Part shown: positions 48,376 to 55,847 of the stretch, piece after piece
Position numbering within the stretch: the stretch's first letter is position 1
Layout of the letters: every line of letters begins with the position of its first letter
Notes under the pieces: generated by a model
The model's database searches: none
The model's input: only the letters and a program-made list of their open reading frames with translations
Told to the model about the DNA's origin: nothing
Made by a program: the position numbers and the translations under genes
NCBI GenBank assembly: GCA_963377175.1
Contig: CAUJNA010000523.1
Coordinates: 62,001 to 126,000 of the forward strand
Source: Effrenium voratum
Taxonomy: Eukaryota; Sar; Dinophyceae; Suessiales; Symbiodiniaceae
Length of the DNA: 64,000 nucleotides
Reading direction: 5' to 3'

Positions 48376-49389
48376 TTAAACTTCTTCCCATTCAGAAGAA
48401 GAAACTGAAGATTCCTCCACCAAATCCCCAGCGCCATCTGCTACCGGAAGACTCGATGGAATCCGAGGTTTTTCCTCCGTAGTGCTCGCCCGTGTAGTAG
48501 TCCTCCCTCGTCCGCCAGCCTTCGCCTTTGGAAATGTGACTACCGGGCCCGCATCTTTCCCACGCTTCTCTGGGCCTCCTCGCGCGTAGCCTCCGGATTC
48601 AACTCGGTCCCCAGAGCCCCTCGCGCTTGGATCGATGCCCCTCGAAGCGATTCCACGGTCCTTCGCGGACGACCAGCCGGAATTCCTCTCCTTCCCGACC
48701 TTGATCTGGAAGAAAGTGTACCCCCGCCATGGTTGCATTTGCGAGGTTCGTTGTCGCTCTTGATGAGCCGTCCAGCTGTCCTCCTCGACGGACCGGATAC
48801 CCAAAGGCGATGCGCCCGTGTGTAGCTTCACCGTGATCCTCCTCGACTCCAACCGCACTGCATCCAGCGGGAACTCTCGATGGATCGGATGAAACCTTCG
48901 TTTCCGAGGTTTGCCATGTGCACGGATTGCCCATCCCGGCTGGGACCAATCCCACTCGTCCTTGTTCTTGTTCTTGAGCATCGGGGGGACCTTGTACTCC
49001 TCGAGCTCCCACGGGAGTACTGGTCCATGCTGATGAAGATCTCCTTTTTGATCATCTGACTTCTTCACATCCTCCGTCTTCTCCTCGATCTTATTTGCCT
49101 GCTTGGTCTCCACATTTGGCTGTTTCGACAGCCACCTCAAAGCTCGCAGCCGCGGTCGAACTTCTCGCTGGCTTGGGGCCCTGATGTGGGTGTTCCCAAT
49201 CCTGGGACGGGCTGGTCCCGCATCATCCGGGTTGTTGTCATCCCTCGGACTGCGGCTTCGTTCACGCTCACCCGGTAGTGAAGTGATTCCCAGGTCCCGC
49301 AAGCTCACATTCTCGCAGAGGAGCCACAAATGTCGTAGATCCCGTCCAGGCATCTGCTTCGCGAAAAGCTTCCATCCTCCAATTGTCAT
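48376..49389 (-). CDS. C-terminal charged tail of the retrotransposon polyprotein
   Basis: 337 codons ending at TAA 25 bp before the 3' LTR. The first ~40 residues overlap the end of the RNase H frame and are probably out of frame; the natural join is near LGITSLPGERERSRSPRDD, where the previous frame loses sense (+1 shift). Content: an SR-type basic/Ser stretch, a lysine- and acid-rich stretch (about 95-120), a central region with DEWDWSQPGWAIRAHGKP (about 145-160), and a Gly/Arg-rich part before the acidic-Ser end ESSVSSSEWEEV. No known domain was recognised. Similar tails after RNase H are unusual for copia Pol. It could bind nucleic acid or chromatin, inferred only from composition. Confidence 0.55.
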   Translation of the reverse strand: MTIGGWKLFAKQMPGRDLRHLWLLCENVSLRDLGITSLPGERERSRSPRDDNNPDDAGPARPRIGNTHIRAPSQREVRPRLRALRWLSKQPNVETKQANKIEEKTEDVKKSDDQKGDLHQHGPVLPWELEEYKVPPMLKNKNKDEWDWSQPGWAIRAHGKPRKRRFHPIHREFPLDAVRLESRRITVKLHTGASPLGIRSVEEDSWTAHQERQRTSQMQPWRGYTFFQIKVGKERNSGWSSAKDRGIASRGIDPSARGSGDRVESGGYARGGPEKRGKDAGPVVTFPKAKAGGRGRTTTRASTTEEKPRIPSSLPVADGAGDLVEESSVSSSEWEEV

Positions 49390-51451
49390 TGATCACCCGC
49401 CGCCCTCGCTCGATATCGACAAAAACCAAATTGGTCTGTCGCCGACTTTCCAGCATCGTAGCGTTGACCCCCGGAGGCATGTTCCTCGGATCCGGTTGAA
49501 AATCCCGGTTTCTCCTCAGCATATGAATGCGGGTCGCCACGATGAAGTCTCGCTCAAACGTCACCTCCCAAAAGTCCTCAGGCTCCTCATCCTGTGACCC
49601 ACGAATTGGACCACCCGGTGGTTCAGGCCATGGCTCACTTGGTGCCTCGGTTGGCACCCGACCCTTACCTATTGATGCAGGGCAGCCCGTAGGGCAGTGG
49701 TACAACGGCATGCGGCAGGGGTCCTCTGGTTTTACCCTCGGGGCTGGTTCACTTTCCCTAGCCCATCTTGACGTCGCCGGTTCATGTTCCCTGGCGATCT
49801 TCCTCTCTGTCGGTTCATTTTCCCTGACAGAGGACCTCGCCTCCACCGGTTCATCATCCCTGGTGGCAAGCTTCCAAACAGAGGGGTCCCTTGGTGTGGT
49901 CGGTTCATCTTCCCTGACCATCTTGGCAATCCTTCCCTCAAAGTTGCCTTGACGTGCGGCTGGTTCATCATCCCTAGCCGATCTTGATTCCCTCGCAGGT
50001 TGGGCCCGATGGCCTTTATACACAAAACCTAACCCAACACCAAGAGCCGCCAGACAAAGCTCCTTAACGGTGTGAGACTGAGGATCCTGCGGCTTCCAGC
50101 ATGCCACAATCCCCATGAGCCCACTCAGAGCCGCCACCTTCATGACCGTGTCCTTGGTGAGGCCCTTCTGGGACCCAATGGCTTCTTGGTTCATCATTCC
50201 ATCCACCTCCGATGTGGCCAGGAGCATGCCCGTCATGGCGTAGAACCTGAGCCACTGCGACCTGGAAGCCACCGTCTTCGTGAGGTAGTCTGCGACCAAA
50301 TCACAACCTGGCAAATGTCGAACCTGCCATTCTCCACCTCTCACTCTTTCTCGCAACACATTGGCACGCAGCCGAAGATGCCGTGTGCGCCACGGCCCAT
50401 CTGGATTCTGAACGATGGCCAACGCCGCCGTGTTGTCCCCGTATATCACTTTCTCTGTGATTCCTCCGCCGTTGTGGCCACCCTCCATGATGTCCAAGAC
50501 CGCGCAGAGGGAGTCACCCATGATCATGGCCTCGATGTAGCCCACCAGTTCGGCTTCCGCTGTGCTAAGGGTCGCAAACGGCTGGCGGCTGGATTCCCAT
50601 TGAACCAAGGCGCCACCATAGAAACCGAGAACACCTTGATGGCTCTTATCACCCAGCGGGGCAAAGGAGATGTCCGCGTACATCTCTAATCTCCTCATCG
50701 ACCTCGCAAACGGCAAACCACCATCTGGCCCCCTGTCTCCCTTGCAACACCCATACGTCAGGCCCATTTCCTTCGTACCGTACAAGTACGCCATCATCTC
50801 CATGCCGACTTTGACCACCTCCTGCGGACATCGTGTCACATGTTGTGACATCCAAGAGACTCCGAAGGACACATCTGGTCTCGTCCGCACCGATAACCAT
50901 AGCAGCTCACCAACCAATCCCTGAGCCGCCCGAATAGCCTCTGGCGTCATCTGCGGGTTCTCGGGGATCTCCAGCTTGCTGAACGGGACCGGTCGAGCAC
51001 ACTCCACGTTGTGCCTCTTGATCAGCTCCGCAATGTAGGAGGGCTGAGCCACGTGCAGATCTCCATCTCCATTCCATCTCAACTCCATCCCGCAGAACTT
51101 GGTCCAACCCTCATGATGAACCCATTCCGGCAGGCTGCAGACCCATTCTTCATTGATCCGCTTGATGATGCTATCCACCAAGCCTCGAGGTCCAGCTGCC
51201 AAGAAATCATCCACGTAGATCACGACGTATCCACAAGGAGCCTGCAGTCCATCTGTCTCCTTTTTCTGCTCCATCACCGCCCACACATTGGACTCGGTGG
51301 TCTGCTGCAGCTTGAAGCTCCGGCCCTCATGCTTCCACTCGAAACCCTTCAGACGCTGGTCTCTGAAAGCCGACCAGTCTGCTGGGCTGGTCTCCAGACC
51401 ATACATGGCTCCTTGGACAAGCCAGCGCTCCGTAGGGCTGCAGGCCACCAC
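49268..51451 (-). CDS. pol: reverse transcriptase (C-terminal half) and RNase H, with long tail
   Basis: 727 codons. The frame begins inside reverse transcriptase at ERWLVQGAMYGLETSPADW, which corresponds to the copia W-x-L-x-x-A-L-Y-G-L block, then YVVIYVDDFL with the YVDD catalytic box at residues 79-82 (about 51217). The upstream fingers/palm with the first catalytic Asp are absent: an estimated 200 residues of RT and the integrase tail are deleted at about 51430-51450. RNase H follows with D260 (MYADISF), E299 (STAEAE), D339 (YGDNTAA) and D384 plus ADYLTK. Beyond it come two hydrophobic stretches (about 438-452 and 464-478), then a degenerate R-D/E-x-E-P repeat, and a charged region. No ATG is implied for the start; it should be read through from integrase. 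Confidence 0.85.
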   Translation of the reverse strand: MVACSPTERWLVQGAMYGLETSPADWSAFRDQRLKGFEWKHEGRSFKLQQTTESNVWAVMEQKKETDGLQAPCGYVVIYVDDFLAAGPRGLVDSIIKRINEEWVCSLPEWVHHEGWTKFCGMELRWNGDGDLHVAQPSYIAELIKRHNVECARPVPFSKLEIPENPQMTPEAIRAAQGLVGELLWLSVRTRPDVSFGVSWMSQHVTRCPQEVVKVGMEMMAYLYGTKEMGLTYGCCKGDRGPDGGLPFARSMRRLEMYADISFAPLGDKSHQGVLGFYGGALVQWESSRQPFATLSTAEAELVGYIEAMIMGDSLCAVLDIMEGGHNGGGITEKVIYGDNTAALAIVQNPDGPWRTRHLRLRANVLRERVRGGEWQVRHLPGCDLVADYLTKTVASRSQWLRFYAMTGMLLATSEVDGMMNQEAIGSQKGLTKDTVMKVAALSGLMGIVACWKPQDPQSHTVKELCLAALGVGLGFVYKGHRAQPARESRSARDDEPAARQGNFEGRIAKMVREDEPTTPRDPSVWKLATRDDEPVEARSSVRENEPTERKIAREHEPATSRWARESEPAPRVKPEDPCRMPLYHCPTGCPASIGKGRVPTEAPSEPWPEPPGGPIRGSQDEEPEDFWEVTFERDFIVATRIHMLRRNRDFQPDPRNMPPGVNATMLESRRQTNLVFVDIERGRRVINDNWRMEAFREADAWTGSTTFVAPLRECELAGPGNHFTTG
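49746..49980 (-). repeat. in-frame degenerate repeat coding R-(D/E)-x-E-P motifs
   Basis: Plus-strand GGTTCATCNTCCCT occurs six times, at 49746, 49779, 49812, 49848, 49902 and 49962 (spacing 33, 33, 36, 54, 60). All spacings are multiples of three, and the minus strand reads variants of RENEP, REHEP, RESEP, RDDEP and REDEP. The preserved frame argues for selection on a protein spacer after RNase H. Confidence 0.8.
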
Positions 51452-52809
51452 TTCGCTGGAGCTCCAGACCCCTTCAGCACCACCCGAAGCCTTCTTTTGA
51501 CACGGTTGACCTCTGTCTCCACTCTTCCGTTCGCTGCATGATCGTTTCCGGAGGTCATGGTGAGCAGCAAGTTATGTTCCAAGCACCAATGCTGCACCTG
51601 CTTCGAGAGGAACTCCTTTGCTCGGTCACAGTGCATGCGGTAGAGCGGGATCCCCAAGCTGCGGTATTTCACGAAGATAAGGTTCAGGGCTCTGATGACC
51701 TGCGTTGCACTTCGGGTTTCCATGACTTCCGTCATGGTGACATTCTGAACCTTGATCCCCTGGAGCGCCTCGGCCATTTCGTCCTTGACCTTCTCATTGA
51801 GCCGCTTTGCCTCGTCATCTGAAGCGCGCGGCTGCTCATCTTCTTCTTCCCATTCACCTAAGACCACATCTTCTTCTACATCTTCGACCGGCTCTACTGG
51901 TGGATCACCGCCCTCTCCTCCTTCCAGAGGTACAGGTACCGTTCCGATAAGGGCACACTTAACCTTTCTCCCGGTGCCTGCGTCATCTCCAGCCGAGAAT
52001 GGGCCAGCAATATCCACATTGAGGACATAAGCCGGTATATCGGCCTTCAACCTTCTATGGGGCCGGTCTATGCCTGCCTCCTGCATGCAAACCCGGCACC
52101 TCCGATTGAACGGAGCGTGTCCCCTTTTCACATGCTCCTTCCATCTTTCAAGGGTCATCTTCTTGAGCTCCCCCGTTTCCGCTACCTTCTCCTTTGATCC
52201 TTCCTCCAGCTGATCAATCATCACCTTCAGGGACTTCTTGATCGCTGCCACCATCCCAGGGGCCCATTTCGACCAGGTCCTCGTCTGCACCAACCGTCGC
52301 TGTAGGTCCGCCTCCATCTCTTGATGGCCTTGACCCTTTAGTCCATGAAGCTCCCCCATGCCGGGCAGATTGGTCGCCAGCGTAGTTGGTTTCCTCCGGG
52401 GGGCCCCTTGATCTAGGTCCACCAAGATCATGCCATGATCCCGACAGAACTCGCGCACCTCCTCGAAGTTCCAGAACGAGGGGATGTCAAGCTCCTCTGC
52501 CTTCGGATCGTACTTGGCCGGGTCCATCGGAGACTCCCCAGGAACCCAACCGGCTTTCCTCTCCTCCATGAAGAGTCCTCGGCGATCAACCACAAAGCCA
52601 TCTGCTTGAAGAACAGTGCCGTGTCTCCATTGACCTTCCTTCTGTCCTCTATGGACAAGCCTGGCAGTCCATACCGACGTTGGTCCCGACCCCTCAATGG
52701 CTTCGGTCCTGGCTGATTGTGCCGCAACCTGGAAATAGTCCGGCATGGTGGTCCGCCGATCACAGCCCGAATCAGTCCTTTCTTCCCCAGGTGCCAAAGG
52801 TATCCCCAC
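51349..52809 (-). CDS. pol: methyltransferase C-terminal part plus integrase
   Basis: About residues 80-150 complete the methyltransferase-like domain: ESPMDPAKY (92-100, in the place of motif VI, usually ENV/ENP) and DLDQGAPRRKPTT (131-143). Residues before about 80 are probably a shadow of the previous frame. Integrase follows: a zinc-binding HHCC module (H226, H231, C238, C241) and the catalytic core D266 (NVDIAGPF), D395 (HCDRAKEF) and E431 (NGRVETE). The last two are separated by exactly 35 residues, the D,D(35)E signature. The D266-D395 gap (128 residues) is about double the normal because of an acidic insert (about 295-335). After KWWPAALRSAG the sequence jumps directly into reverse transcriptase in another frame, so the integrase C-terminal domain is missing. 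Confidence 0.85.
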   Translation of the reverse strand: MGIPLAPGEERTDSGCDRRTTMPDYFQVAAQSARTEAIEGSGPTSVWTARLVHRGQKEGQWRHGTVLQADGFVVDRRGLFMEERKAGWVPGESPMDPAKYDPKAEELDIPSFWNFEEVREFCRDHGMILVDLDQGAPRRKPTTLATNLPGMGELHGLKGQGHQEMEADLQRRLVQTRTWSKWAPGMVAAIKKSLKVMIDQLEEGSKEKVAETGELKKMTLERWKEHVKRGHAPFNRRCRVCMQEAGIDRPHRRLKADIPAYVLNVDIAGPFSAGDDAGTGRKVKCALIGTVPVPLEGGEGGDPPVEPVEDVEEDVVLGEWEEEDEQPRASDDEAKRLNEKVKDEMAEALQGIKVQNVTMTEVMETRSATQVIRALNLIFVKYRSLGIPLYRMHCDRAKEFLSKQVQHWCLEHNLLLTMTSGNDHAANGRVETEVNRVKRRLRVVLKGSGAPAKWWPAALRSAGLSKEPCMVWRPAQQTGRLSETSV

Positions 52810-52895
52810 AAGGCCGCATCATGAAGGTTCTGCCTCGCATTCTCCTCCATGTCTATCGTGATGACCTCGTAACCTCTCCAATCATTCCTTGGCAT
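52428..52895 (-). pseudogene. pol: cytosine-5 methyltransferase-like domain, middle part with GGPPC motif
   Basis: Residues DWRGYEVITIDMEENARQ follow motif I, and the acidic residues in VITID fit motif II (ribose binding). VIGGPPCRTIS at about residues 45-55 fits motif IV, where the Cys (C51, 52745-52743) is the catalytic nucleophile in C5 methyltransferases. Next come RYGLPGLSIEDRRKVNGDTA and FKQMALWLIAED, after which sense is lost and the -1 frame takes over. C5 methyltransferases transfer a methyl group from S-adenosylmethionine to cytosine in DNA. I recall retrotransposon-borne enzymes of this class being reported in dinoflagellates; not checked here. The target-recognition region looks short compared with cellular DNMTs. 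Alternative: a catalytically dead relic. Confidence 0.6.
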
Positions 52896-53090
52896 CCCTT
52901 CCGGCGAAGAGGTGAACCACCAGCCCCTTGCTTCTTTCCCATCTTCTTCTCAAGCTCCTGTTGAAAGGGCTCCAAGCGGCTGCTTCTGCTCCGTCCTCTA
53001 CTCGGCCCATGAGCTCCAGCACCTCCTCCGGAAGATGCGGGAAATGCCGCAGCCACCATTCCCGATCCGTGGTTACGCGTGCCCATCCGG
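52882..53090 (-). pseudogene. pol: Pol segment leading into methyltransferase motif I (frame-shifted)
   Basis: In the -1 frame relative to the protease, the sequence reads as good protein from about 53090: WARVTTDREWWLRHFPHLPE, a helix-rich stretch, a basic stretch RSLRRRWERSKG, and then GLVVHLFAGRDAKE just before a TGA at 52882-52884. VVHLFAG fits motif I (the F-x-G-x-G/FAG S-adenosylmethionine-binding loop) of C5 DNA methyltransferases. The reading continues in the next frame from 52886 (NDWRGYEVITID), so one extra base near 52885 breaks the domain. Confidence 0.6.
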
Positions 53091-53480
53091 GGCGTCCAGG
53101 TAATCCATCAACTTCATCGCCGCTGACCGTTTCATGACCGGGCACCCATGACGAAGCCAACAATGAAGCCGACCGTGTCCAGGGTGATCGATGATACAGC
53201 CCTTGGCATTCCACTTGACCACAAAGCCGGCATTGACCAACATCCTCAGTGGTATGATGGGCTCCACCGGATCCAGCGTCAACAGGGCCGACGTGCCAGG
53301 GTGCTTGTACAACACCGTGCTTCCGCAGGCCAACTCCACTTCCACTGCCGTGAGATCGCTCTTCTCGTGCGATCTTGCTTGCCTCAAGGCATGCGTCGCC
53401 CCTCCGTCCAGGAGGGCAACTGGCTCCAAATCCTCATCTTCTCCAGCCTTTCTCTTGGCTGCCTCATGCCACTTCCGACA
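53073..53480 (-). CDS. pol: aspartic protease region of Pol (+1 frame relative to Gag)
   Basis: Open from 53480, in the +1 frame relative to gag, overlapping the last 17 bases of gag and lacking an ATG. Retropepsin-like core: LEPVALLDGGATHAL with the active-site Asp at 53408-53406. The usual D-S/T-G is D-G-G here, a change at a position that helps the catalytic Asp. Hydrophobic stretches follow (PIIPLRMLVNAGFVVKW), as in copia proteases. The frame closes at TAA 53073; the natural continuation is in the -1 frame near 53085 (GWARVTTDREWW), consistent with loss of one base in a G-rich stretch. It would cut Gag-Pol during particle maturation; activity is doubtful in this copy. Confidence 0.7.
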   Translation of the reverse strand, partial: CRKWHEAAKRKAGEDEDLEPVALLDGGATHALRQARSHEKSDLTAVEVELACGSTVLYKHPGTSALLTLDPVEPIIPLRMLVNAGFVVKWNAKGCIIDHPGHGRLHCWLRHGCPVMKRSAAMKLMDYLDAPDGHA

Positions 53481-55179
53481 TCAACCCAGCTGCCTCCGCA
53501 GCATCTTGCGGCGGCTTAGGTGCTCCTCCACCCATGGCCACCGAATTCGGCGGTGCAGTGTTGGGAATCCGACCGGTGACCTCCCGGGACGCCTCCTCCG
53601 CGGAGCCCGGTGAGCCAGCCTGTCGGGCCCCTTCACCGCCTGCGCCAGGGCCTTCTCCCGAAGACCTTGCCTCCTTCTGCTTCTCAAACTTGGACACCTT
53701 GGGAGGGGCCGCAGCTGTTGTCTTGCTCGTGCCCCAGTCCCATTTGTTGACCGGGCAATCCCGCTTCGAGTGGCCCACCCCACAACATCCGAAGCACCGG
53801 TTGTTCTTCTCCAAGCCGTCCCACGAATGTGCGTAGCTGCAACTGCCACCCTTCTTGCATCCTCCATCTGTGCCCCAAAACCTGCATGGTGCCCCGAATG
53901 ACCTTTTCTTCTGGTCTCCCGTCTCTGCGACCGGATCCTTGGCTCCAGATGTTGCCAGGGCCTTGAGTCCCGGCGCTTGCTGAGTTGGATTGGCTGCGTT
54001 GGTCGTGGATGAGGTTTTCAGGGCTGTTGCAAGTGAGAGTTCTTCCGCCTCCGCCTGCAAATACTCCGAGAACTGCTTGATCTTCGCGAGGTGAGGGCGA
54101 ACATCAACTTGAAGTTCTTGGCGAACCGAGGAGATCCGAAAGCTGGCTTGAGCACCAGCCTTCCCGACTGCTTCCGCAATCTTGTTCAGGACCGTCAGCA
54201 ACACCAATCCATCTGGTAGTGCTACCTCCAACTCCTCTGCCCTCGCTAACCATCTCCTCCAAAGCCTCAACGTCTGCAGGGCCTCCGTCAACGTGTTCCC
54301 CACCTTCGGATCTGCAAGGTTCTTGAGCAGGTTGCCTCTCTCCGACGTCCCACCTGGCTGATATATCTGATGAAGGCGAAACATGATCTCCGTGGCCGAC
54401 ATTTTCCTTGCCGAGATGATTTCTCTGCGGATTGGGTCAGGCAGCGCAGCAAGAAGCATGGAAAGCCCCCGTTGCTCCACCCGGTGATTGTGGACATGTT
54501 TCTCCCCCAACGAAGGCTTCAGCCTCAGCTTCTCCAAGGGGGTTGCAATCAGCCACTCCGTGTAGCTGGATTCTGCTCGTTGAAGAACATCCTTCCACCA
54601 CTCTTGAGCTGAGCCTGCGATGTCCGCCATCAACGGCCCGATCACCGTTACCCAATCTCCAAAGGTCAAAGCTGCCAGATCTCCTCCAGGAGGAGGCAGA
54701 CTAGGCAACTCCAAATTCCTCAGAGCCTCTGACAAGTGAGATGGAGCACTCGGCTTATTGTCGTCCAATCCCCTCGGAGGTGGTGGTGGTGGTGGAGGTG
54801 GCTGAGGTCGATTTCCTTCATCATGAAGCGGTGGAGGACCAAGACCTCCAACGACTCCTCCTTCTGATGCCGTCCTGTAGGAAACATCGTCCCTCGTTCT
54901 CGCCGCCTGCAATCTTGCCACTTCTCTTTCAAAGATCTCTTCCGCGTCCCTCATCACCCGTAGTCGAAGAGCTTCAAGATCTTCTTCTTGACCTTGTTGT
55001 CGTCCTCGGTCATCGGTGGTCGCCCTGCCAGCAGACACAGGTTGTGCTTGGGCGGCCCTTCGTTGAACCTCAGGGCTCCAAAACGGGTTCACCCCTCCAC
55101 CTGCTGGTGCATCTCCAGGACCATAGGGACCTCTCCGATTTCCACTCAAAGTCTCCCGACCATCATAGGGCTCCAACTG
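53464..55179 (-). CDS. gag: Gag nucleocapsid protein with CCCH and CCHC zinc fingers
   Basis: About 571 codons in the frame that opens directly after the TGA of the upstream ORF; no ATG lies near its start (first usable codons CAG, TTG), so it may be expressed by readthrough or from a start lost in this copy. Order: low-complexity N-terminus (1-115), polyproline run (125-134), a mostly helical capsid-like region (about 145-400) with GDWVTVIGPLMADI and the copia-Gag-like TEWLIATPLEKLRL stretch, then a CCCH finger (C431, C440, C446, H450; spacing 8-5-3) and a retroviral CCHC knuckle (C461, C464, H469, C474; spacing 2-4-4). The knuckle binds element RNA in virus-like particles; the CCCH finger is an added RNA-binding type of motif. 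A Gly/Ala/Ser-rich tail ends at TGA, where the next frame (+1) begins. Confidence 0.85.
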   Translation of the reverse strand, partial: QLEPYDGRETLSGNRRGPYGPGDAPAGGGVNPFWSPEVQRRAAQAQPVSAGRATTDDRGRQQGQEEDLEALRLRVMRDAEEIFEREVARLQAARTRDDVSYRTASEGGVVGGLGPPPLHDEGNRPQPPPPPPPPPRGLDDNKPSAPSHLSEALRNLELPSLPPPGGDLAALTFGDWVTVIGPLMADIAGSAQEWWKDVLQRAESSYTEWLIATPLEKLRLKPSLGEKHVHNHRVEQRGLSMLLAALPDPIRREIISARKMSATEIMFRLHQIYQPGGTSERGNLLKNLADPKVGNTLTEALQTLRLWRRWLARAEELEVALPDGLVLLTVLNKIAEAVGKAGAQASFRISSVRQELQVDVRPHLAKIKQFSEYLQAEAEELSLATALKTSSTTNAANPTQQAPGLKALATSGAKDPVAETGDQKKRSFGAPCRFWGTDGGCKKGGSCSYAHSWDGLEKNNRCFGCCGVGHSKRDCPVNKWDWGTSKTTAAAPPKVSKFEKQKEARSSGEGPGAGGEGARQAGSPGSAEEASREVTGRIPNTAPPNSVAMGGGAPKPPQDAAEAAGLMSEVA

Positions 55180-55815
55180 TCAGGAATGGCCTTGACCTTG
55201 ATGAGCCGTTAGTTCTCGACTGGCTGAAGGACGCCCGTCAGGTGGTCCACGCAGTTGACCATGCCCTTCAGGTTCTCCCGGATCATGACCATGCCTTACT
55301 CCCGGATGTCCTTGGTCTTCTCCGCCAGCCAAGAATTGCCCTTGGGGTACTACAGCATCGTGCCCGCCGTGCGCCCCAGAACGTCCTCGGATTTCCTGAG
55401 ATAGCCCACTTGGCCCAGGTCGTTCGCCAGACCCACGCCCTCGAGACCCACCAGGATGGGATTGACCCCCACCCCGATCTTGAATTGGTTCACCTGGCCG
55501 TTCCAGAATCCGCTCCTGCTGGCCGGGTTGTTCTCCTTGTCCAGGGGGACCCCGTAGAGCTCCTTGCCCGCGACGTCCATCTTCTGCCATTTCCGGCACC
55601 AGCCCTGGAGGGGGAAGAACATTCCTTCCGCCCCAAGGCTCACTCCGTTCCGGACCGGTGACCCGGCGAATCCCCCGCCGGTCTTCCAGATCCTCCGACC
55701 TCGCCCTCCGCGATGCCCGCTCCTCCTCCTGCACCCGCTCCATGATGAGGCGGTCCAAGGCCTCATCTGCGGTCTCTCCATCTCGTACCACTTCTCGCCG
55801 GCGCCTGCGAATCAT
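55180..55815 (-). CDS. N-terminal Arg-rich ORF upstream of gag (probably frameshifted)
   Basis: 211 codons from the first ATG after the primer-binding site (32 bases inside the 5' LTR) to a TGA. The first ~60 residues look genuine: a basic start (MIRRRRREVVRDG) and charged helical sequence with many E/R. After about residue 60 this frame becomes G/P/R/Q/H-rich, typical of an out-of-frame reading. The +1 frame over about 55640-55200 instead reads as ordinary protein (L, V, I, N, K-rich; for example DVAGKELYGVPLDKENN), but it is broken by TAG, TAA and TAA. The TGA at 55180-55182 is in the same frame as gag and only that codon separates them. Function unknown; probably an N-terminal extension of Gag with an old frameshift. 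No family was recognised. Confidence 0.5.
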   Translation of the reverse strand: MIRRRRREVVRDGETADEALDRLIMERVQEEERASRRARSEDLEDRRGIRRVTGPERSEPWGGRNVLPPPGLVPEMAEDGRRGQGALRGPPGQGEQPGQQERILERPGEPIQDRGGGQSHPGGSRGRGSGERPGPSGLSQEIRGRSGAHGGHDAVVPQGQFLAGGEDQGHPGVRHGHDPGEPEGHGQLRGPPDGRPSASRELTAHQGQGHS

Positions 55816-55827
55816 GGCTTTACCTCA

Positions 55828-55847
55828 GAGAGGTTGGGCTCATAACC
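55828..55847 (-). promoter_or_regulatory. primer-binding site matching a tRNA-iMet anticodon stem-loop
   Basis: On the minus strand the bases directly after the 5' LTR read GGTTATGAGCCCAACC. The plus strand reads GGTTGGGCTCATAACC, which resembles the anticodon arm of an initiator tRNA-Met (CAT anticodon in a CTCATAA loop, flanked by GGG and CC). Drosophila copia and yeast Ty5 are known to prime from a cleaved half-tRNA-iMet through this internal region rather than the 3' CCA end. The same mode is inferred here from the match and its position at zero spacing from the LTR. Confidence 0.8.

Noticed and set aside
50072..51541. long plus-strand open frames across the RT region
   Set aside because: Antisense shadows of reverse transcriptase/RNase H, whose YVDD and RNase H motifs fix the coding strand as minus.
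54741..55661. 306-codon plus-strand open frame
   Set aside because: Lies opposite gag and its N-terminal ORF; the peptide is a Leu/His/Val-rich mirror of the GC-rich coding strand, with no motif.
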